The notes under the pieces were generated by a model. That model searched no databases. It was not told where the DNA came from and saw only the letters and a program-made list of their open reading frames with translations. From Bacillota bacterium (GTDB lineage Bacteria; Bacillota; Clostridia; Acetivibrionales; DSM-2933), in assembly GCA_023441845.1 (NCBI GenBank), contig JAEZNF010000480.1:1-10501 (forward strand): a DNA stretch of 10,501 nt. Reading direction: 5' to 3'. The translations under genes were made by a program, and so were the position numbers. This document shows positions 6,910 to 10,501 of the stretch, piece by piece (positions within the stretch are counted from its first letter, which is position 1; every line of letters starts with the position of its first letter).

Positions 6910-6997
6910 ACATTAATCCCCCCAAAATTTTGTTTATACGAATTTCGCAGGCCGGTATTATTAGGATAGCAACTTAAGAATTAACCACAAAATACAA

Positions 6998-7019
6998 AAA
7001 TACCCTTTACAGGGTATTT
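6998..7019 (-). terminator. Intrinsic terminator between the synthetase and beta-lyase genes
   Basis: Perfect 9-bp stem AAATACCCT (6998-7006) and AGGGTATTT (7011-7019) with a 4-nt loop. On the minus strand it is followed by TTGTATTTTG, a good U-rich tail. It lies 214 nt after the synthetase stop and 89 nt before the lyase start, so it could end the synthetase message or attenuate lyase transcription. Confidence 0.7.
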
Positions 7020-7057
7020 AAAAAGAAAAGTTTATTAATATCGGAGCTTATAAGCTT

Positions 7058-7105
7058 GATTGACATAAAAACGTGAAACCATATTACCATACAACAATGT
7101 CAATC
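7058..7105. repeat. 9-bp dyad containing facing TTGACA motifs
   Basis: GATTGACAT (7058-7066) and ATGTCAATC (7097-7105) are perfect inverted arms, 30 bases apart. Each arm contains TTGACA, one on each strand. The plus-strand copy has a fair -10 match (TATTAC, 7082-7087, spacing 16) and could fire antisense towards the synthetase; the minus-strand copy has none. The arms could equally be protein-binding half sites or an RNA hairpin. Confidence 0.5.
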
Positions 7106-7232
7106 CACAAAATAAGTTTATATTAATTTGAAACCTTACTCAATAATAGTACTTTTCTACCATAATACCATGCCACTACCAATATTTTATGACTAATCGG
7201 CAAAATATTCAACAGTTATTTTTACAACTCAA

Positions 7233-8945
7233 TTAATCAATATTTTTATCAATAGTACGGCGAAGAATCTTTTTGGATGTATTCTTTTTAAATTCCTCAT
7301 TACGGATTTTAACCAATTTTACAGCCTTATAGGAAACCATTCGATTATTAACCTTTTTTATTTCATTTTCAAAATAATGCTGTTCATCTTTAATCCCTCT
7401 TGTTTTCAAGGCATCATAGTCAGGGAAAATTTCAGCAACAATAACCTCCTTGCTATTCTGTGCTTTACTTTCACCTGCATAAACAACAACCTCAGAAACA
7501 CCGAAGATTCTCGATATTTCAGTTTCAATTTCTTCAGGATACACATTTTTACCGTTACTTAAGATAATCAAATTCTTCAATCTTCCGGTAATATAAATCC
7601 AACCTTCTTCATCCAGCTTTCCATAATCACCTGTTTTAAAATATCCTTCTTCATCAAATACCTCTGCTGTCGCTTTCGGGTCCTTATAATAGCCAAGCAT
7701 GACATTGGGCCCTTTAACACATATTTCACCCTCACCGTTTGCATCAGGGTCTTTGATTTTTACCAACTCTCCGATAATGGGCGTTCCGACACTTCCTTTT
7801 TTCCGGTACTTATTCCTGTTACAAGAAATTAACGGAGCGCATTCCGTAATGCCATAACCGTTTAATATTGTAATGCCTATGGCATCAAAAGTATCTATAA
7901 TATCCTGGTTCAAACTGGCGCCGCCGCAAATAATCATTTCCAGCTTGCCTCCAAAGGAATCCAATATACTGCTTTTAAACAACTTACGACGCAAGTCAAT
8001 GCCGAATTTCCGCAAGACATTACTAACCTTCATCAAGCGGCGCAAATTTTTTGCCTGCCCGTTCTTTTCAGCCCCTGACCAAATTTTTTTATACATGCTT
8101 TCTACAAATAGCGGCACCAACACCAGATGACTGGGCTGCTGCTCCTTCATTTCATTGCTGATGTATTTAAGACCGCTGGAAATATAAATCTCCGACCCTT
8201 GAGAAAAATGCCCTACAAAATTTACGGTAGAACCAAATGTGTGATGTGGAGGAAGCACATTCATCGTTTTAGGAGATATAGCGAAATTATACATGCCCTG
8301 TGTCATATCGGAAACAATATTTTTCTGCGAAAGCATAACCCCTTTGCCCTTTCCGGTCGTACCTGAAGTAAAAACAATGGTGGCAAGGCGATCAGGGTTT
8401 ATTTTATAATCATAGTAAGAGTTATCACCATTCTTATAACGTTCTCCGCCCTTTGCTTCTATATCGGAAAGCTTAAATACATTGTCATTTGTCGTCTCAC
8501 CCATGCAGATAAAGGTCCTAAGGCAAGGAACCCTCTCACGTAGTCCTTCTATTTTTGCTTCCATGGCGCTGCTAAAAAGCATGAATTCACATTCTGCAAA
8601 ATTTAAGGTCCCTGCAATTTCCTCCAAAGGCAGATTGATATCTATCGGTACAACAACCGCTCCTATAGACATCAGGCTAAAGTAGGAACAAATCCATTGA
8701 TAGGAGCTCTCCCCAATCAAAGCAACATGTTTGTCCCGGCATCCCATGGAAATTAATTCGGTTCCCATATTGCGAATATAGTCTCTTGCTTTCTGATAGG
8801 TCACATTAACGGTATCCTTGTCCCGCGGATTCTTTTTATATGAAATTGCAATCCTGTCCGGATATTTCCTTGCAACATTTTCTGTCATTATTCTGAAATC
8901 TTCAAATATGGTAGTTTCATATAACGGATAATTACTTTTTGCCAT
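7233..8945 (-). CDS. AMP-forming acyl-CoA synthetase / acyl-AMP ligase
   Basis: Predicted 570-residue ANL-superfamily enzyme that activates a carboxylic acid with ATP, probably transferring it to CoA. Motifs are intact: P-loop TSGTTGKGKG (193-202), adenine-binding NGYGITE (362-368), ATP-ribose-binding Asp in KTGD (437-440), hinge and A8 motif GRLKNLIILSNGKNVYPEEI (454-473), and C-terminal catalytic Lys559 in NTSKKILRR. Length and the GITECAPLIS segment fit the long-chain acyl-CoA synthetase group (COG1022-like) rather than acetyl-CoA synthetase, and no thiolation domain is attached. No acyl carrier protein gene is nearby. The start is ATG 8945; AGGTGAG (8956-8962) lies 10 nt upstream. It is divergent from the SGNH hydrolase, 210 bp away. 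Chain length cannot be read from the sequence; a fatty acyl-AMP ligase or aryl-CoA ligase role remains possible. Confidence 0.85.
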   Translation of the reverse strand: MAKSNYPLYETTIFEDFRIMTENVARKYPDRIAISYKKNPRDKDTVNVTYQKARDYIRNMGTELISMGCRDKHVALIGESSYQWICSYFSLMSIGAVVVPIDINLPLEEIAGTLNFAECEFMLFSSAMEAKIEGLRERVPCLRTFICMGETTNDNVFKLSDIEAKGGERYKNGDNSYYDYKINPDRLATIVFTSGTTGKGKGVMLSQKNIVSDMTQGMYNFAISPKTMNVLPPHHTFGSTVNFVGHFSQGSEIYISSGLKYISNEMKEQQPSHLVLVPLFVESMYKKIWSGAEKNGQAKNLRRLMKVSNVLRKFGIDLRRKLFKSSILDSFGGKLEMIICGGASLNQDIIDTFDAIGITILNGYGITECAPLISCNRNKYRKKGSVGTPIIGELVKIKDPDANGEGEICVKGPNVMLGYYKDPKATAEVFDEEGYFKTGDYGKLDEEGWIYITGRLKNLIILSNGKNVYPEEIETEISRIFGVSEVVVYAGESKAQNSKEVIVAEIFPDYDALKTRGIKDEQHYFENEIKKVNNRMVSYKAVKLVKIRNEEFKKNTSKKILRRTIDKNID

Positions 8946-9090
8946 GTTTCTTTAACTCACCTTTAACTTAGTCCTTTCTTTTCAGCGCAAAGCTGACCAC
9001 TCGTATTTTTTATCTTTCTTTATGTAAATAGAAATTATTTTTTATTATATCATGTTTCATATTATATGGTATAAAAAATATTAATGACTC

Positions 9091-9119
9091 TGTATTTTAT
9101 TAATTATTTGTGGTATAAA
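9091..9119 (+). promoter_or_regulatory. Candidate extended -10 promoter of the SGNH hydrolase
   Basis: TATAAA (9114-9119) is preceded by TGG, matching the extended -10 form TGnTATAAT, with a poor -35 (TGTATT, 9091-9096) 17 bases upstream. The same nine bases TGGTATAAA also occur at 9067-9075. The region is very AT-rich, so chance matches are likely. For the divergent synthetase gene two TATAAT boxes (minus strand, 9049-9044 and 9066-9061) are visible, but without good -35 partners. Confidence 0.35.
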
Positions 9120-9155
9120 TAATATAAAGATTTCCATTGCAGGGGATGATTGAAC

Positions 9156-9902
9156 ATGGAATTATTTAAAGATAACTATAAATGTATAGTTTCAGGAGAT
9201 TCAATATCAAAAGGGGTTATTTACGACGAAGAAAAGAGTAAATATGTTGTATCAAAAAACAATTACGTCTTTCTTCTTCAAAATAAAATTAAAGGTGCAG
9301 TTTATAACCTTTCCAAATTTGGTGCAACCATTACAAAAGGTGTTAAAAGGCTTAATGATGCAGTTTCGGAACAAAATGCAGATATTGTGCTGATTGAGTA
9401 TGGCGGAAACGATTGTGACTTTAATTGGCAGGAAATTGCAGACAATCCGGATGGAAACCACCTGCCTAAAACCGATTTGTTTACATTTGAGAAAGTGCTA
9501 AAAGAGACTGTAGATGCATTAAAGGCTAAAAAATTCATACCAATCCTGATGACTTTACCACCGCTTAATGCTGATTCATACTTAAAATGGGTAAGTAAAA
9601 ATAATCCTTTAGCTGAATTAAACATCCTAAAATGGCTGGGGAGTGTTACAAAAATTTATTGGTGGCAGGAAAGGTATAGCTCCACTATAGTAAGGGTTGC
9701 GGAAGAAACTCAAACAAAGTTGATTGATATTAGAGAAGCCTTTCTGCGTCATGCCGACTTCAGAAATTTTATATGCCTTGATGGGATACACCCAAATGAA
9801 GAAGGTCAAAAATTGATAGCCGAAAAAGTGCTAAACTATATTAAAAATAATTATTACTTCTTAATGAAGGATGATTTGGATACAGCAGCATTCAGCTACT
9901 AA
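9156..9902 (+). CDS. SGNH/GDSL-family hydrolase, cytoplasmic
   Basis: Predicted 248-residue esterase-type hydrolase. The four SGNH blocks are in order: nucleophile Ser16 in SGDSISKG, Gly56 in SKFGAT, Asn85 in YGGNDCD, and Asp209/His212 in LDGIHPNEEG. The family hydrolyses esters or thioesters of lipids, sugars or small acyl groups. There is no signal peptide or membrane helix, so it probably acts in the cytoplasm, unlike many polysaccharide esterases of this superfamily. ATG 9156 is preferred, with AGGGGATGAT (9141-9150) as ribosome binding site; an in-frame TTG at 9150 lies only 4 nt after GGGG and is less likely. Its divergent neighbour is an acyl-CoA synthetase, so a thioesterase or acyl-ester role is reasonable but unproved. 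The segment of residues about 90-175 between blocks III and V is long and rich in Trp/Lys (KWVSKNN, KWLG, YWWQERY) and may form a lid. Confidence 0.85.
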   Translation: MELFKDNYKCIVSGDSISKGVIYDEEKSKYVVSKNNYVFLLQNKIKGAVYNLSKFGATITKGVKRLNDAVSEQNADIVLIEYGGNDCDFNWQEIADNPDGNHLPKTDLFTFEKVLKETVDALKAKKFIPILMTLPPLNADSYLKWVSKNNPLAELNILKWLGSVTKIYWWQERYSSTIVRVAEETQTKLIDIREAFLRHADFRNFICLDGIHPNEEGQKLIAEKVLNYIKNNYYFLMKDDLDTAAFSY

Positions 9903-9972
9903 TATGGAAATACCGCTTGTAGTGGCATGTAAAGTCTAAAAGTTATAAAAAAGCAGGCCTTAGAACATAGGA

Positions 9973-10026
9973 AGTACATTTGTAAAATCTTTAATTAAAG
10001 TAAAGAATGAGATTTTACAAAGTACT
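9973..10026. repeat. Long inverted repeat downstream of the SGNH gene
   Basis: AAGTAC-A-TTTGTAAAATCT (9973-9990, one bulged A at 9978) is complementary to AGATTTTACAAAGTACT (10010-10026), giving about 17 base pairs around a 19-nt AT-rich loop. No U tract follows on the plus strand, so it is not a standard terminator, although it could stabilise the 3' end of the SGNH message. Confidence 0.7.
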
Positions 10027-10093
10027 GGTTGATTTAAAAATATTATAGGTCTGTTTAAATGTGGTCATATTTTTTATTACCAATTTTGATCCA

Positions 10094-10135
10094 TTGAACG
10101 CACAACACTTTATGAAAATTCTTTTGCGCGTTCAA
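10094..10135. repeat. Imperfect 12-bp inverted repeat
   Basis: TTGAACGCACAA (10094-10105) and TTGCGCGTTCAA (10124-10135) pair at 11 of 12 positions (one A-C mismatch) around an 18-nt loop. It is the only GC-containing structure in the surrounding AT-rich stretch. It could be an RNA hairpin or a binding site. Confidence 0.55.
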
Positions 10136-10353
10136 AATAGCCATTCCAAATATTAGTTTTACATGTAAAATTACCAAAACGTTATTAACCCCACCGTTTC
10201 AACGTCTCGGATAAAATTTTGTTTAAAAGCATTATTTTTTACCAAAAAAAGTATTAAATATAATATTTAAAAATACCGATTTATTATAAGTAGATTTAAT
10301 GTTTTGAGAGCGAAAATGCTTATAACAACCGAATTAATATATTACCTCACCCC

Positions 10354-10382
10354 TTGGCACTTCAAAAACAGGTTATTATTAA
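10354..10382 (+). promoter_or_regulatory. Candidate sigma-A promoter of the PAS gene
   Basis: TTGGCA (10354-10359, five of six consensus bases) and TATTAA (10377-10382, four of six) are 17 bases apart. The start site would fall near 10389, just ahead of the GGAG ribosome binding site at 10391-10394, so the leader would be very short. Confidence 0.4.
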
Positions 10383-10403
10383 ATAAAAACGGAGATGAGC
10401 TCT

Positions 10404-10501
10404 ATGGAAGATAAATTAAAACAACTGGAAGAAGAAAACAGAATGTTTCGAATGATCCTGGAAGCATTACCTATTAACCTGTTTGTGAAGGATACCAATT
10501 G
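10404..10501 (+). CDS. PAS-domain signalling protein, N-terminus only
   Basis: The gene runs off the window after 32 complete codons. ATG 10404 is preferred, 9 nt after GGAG (10391-10394); the in-frame ATG at 10395 directly abuts that site. The first 17 residues, MEDKLKQLEEENRMFRM, look like a short coiled coil. They are followed by ILEALPINLFVKDTN, the classic opening of a PAS sensory domain ('ILEALPxxxFVKD'). Such proteins are usually sensor kinases, diguanylate cyclases or enhancer-binding regulators; the output domain lies outside the window. No membrane segment is present so far, which suggests a cytoplasmic sensor. Confidence 0.7.
   Translation, partial: MEDKLKQLEEENRMFRMILEALPINLFVKDTN

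Larger units (their letters stand above)
6910..7232 (-). other. 323-bp intergenic region, possible leader of the beta-lyase gene
   Basis: The region holds, in minus-strand order: a weak promoter candidate (TTGAGT at 7143-7138 with TAAACT at 7120-7115, spacing 17, or TATAAA at 7122-7117, spacing 15); a 9-bp dyad (GATTGACAT 7058-7066, ATGTCAATC 7097-7105); a 12-bp palindrome AGCTTATAAGCT (7045-7056); an intrinsic terminator (6998-7019); about 74 nt of AT-rich sequence; and the lyase ribosome binding site. This arrangement suggests either simple termination of the synthetase transcript plus a separate lyase promoter, or an attenuated lyase leader. No riboswitch consensus was recognised. Confidence 0.5.
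9903..10403. other. 501-bp AT-rich intergenic region with two inverted repeats
   Basis: No plausible gene was found on either strand: stops are frequent and no good ribosome binding site precedes a longer frame. It contains a 17-pair inverted repeat (9973-10026), an 11-of-12 inverted repeat (10094-10135), a TATAAT box at 10259-10264 without a -35 partner, and a promoter candidate close to the PAS gene (10354-10382). Its length is unusual compared with the other gaps here, so a small RNA or a decayed gene is possible. Confidence 0.5.

Noticed and set aside
6962..7066. Second short frame (MSIKLISSDINKLFFLNTL) in the beta-lyase leader running into the terminator hairpin
   Set aside because: It has no ribosome binding site and no Trp or Tyr codons. 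Its stop inside the terminator loop is probably chance.
7181..7209. 8-bp hairpin AATATTTT/AAAATATT just after the synthetase stop as a terminator
   Set aside because: The stem is made only of A-T pairs and has no U tract; the hairpin at 6998-7019 is a far better terminator.
10355..10376. TGGCAC resembling the -24 element of a sigma-54 promoter upstream of the PAS gene
   Set aside because: Five bases downstream the sequence is AAACA instead of a TTGCA/TTGCT -12 element. A sigma-A reading (TTGGCA-17-TATTAA) fits better.
1..10501. CRISPR arrays, tRNA or rRNA genes, and prophage or transposase genes
   Set aside because: No regularly spaced direct repeats, no cloverleaf-like tRNA segments and no transposase or phage proteins were seen. 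The only mobile-element trace is the intron relic.

Overview
The window looks like a low-GC, Gram-positive anaerobe of the class Clostridia. Codons are AT-rich, many genes have strong purine-rich ribosome binding sites (runs of GGGGGG or GGAGG), and the gene content fits: a DUF554 membrane protein, a tryptophanase/tyrosine phenol-lyase relative, ABC-2 exporters and a Clostridia-type group II intron maturase. A cellulolytic Ruminiclostridium-like organism is a plausible guess, but the sequence alone does not prove it.

Layout. (1) 1-1200, plus strand: a terminator hairpin from an upstream gene, a good sigma-A promoter with an 8-bp dyad over its -35 box, and a secreted protein joining a bulb-type (mannose-binding-like) lectin domain to a C39-like cysteine peptidase domain. 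(2) 1286-1672, minus strand: the 3' end of a decayed group II intron, comprising the frameshifted C-terminus of its maturase followed by domains V and VI. (3) 1734-4375, minus strand: a tight three-gene operon (ATPase, permease, permease) for an ABC-2 exporter, with its own consensus-like promoter. (4) 4526-5263, minus strand: a DUF554 membrane protein. (5) 5377-6909, minus strand: a PLP-dependent beta-eliminating lyase followed by a strong terminator. Its 323-bp upstream region holds a dyad, a palindrome and an intrinsic terminator, which may be an attenuated leader. (6) 7233-8945, minus strand: an acyl-CoA/acyl-AMP synthetase. (7) 9156-9902, plus strand: a cytoplasmic SGNH/GDSL hydrolase, divergent from the synthetase. 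(8) 9903-10403: a 501-bp gene-free AT-rich stretch with two inverted repeats. (9) 10404 to the window end: the first 32 codons of a PAS-type sensory or regulatory protein.

Most genes appear to be separate transcription units; only the ABC genes form a clear operon. The synthetase and the SGNH hydrolase share an intergenic region and could act on related acyl substrates, but nothing in the sequence proves this. No CRISPR array, tRNA, rRNA or intact mobile element was seen. The points most worth a second look are the beta-lyase, which keeps the tyrosine phenol-lyase substrate-binding signature but has lost several cofactor- and cation-site residues, the possible attenuator in front of it, the lectin-peptidase fusion, and the group II intron relic.
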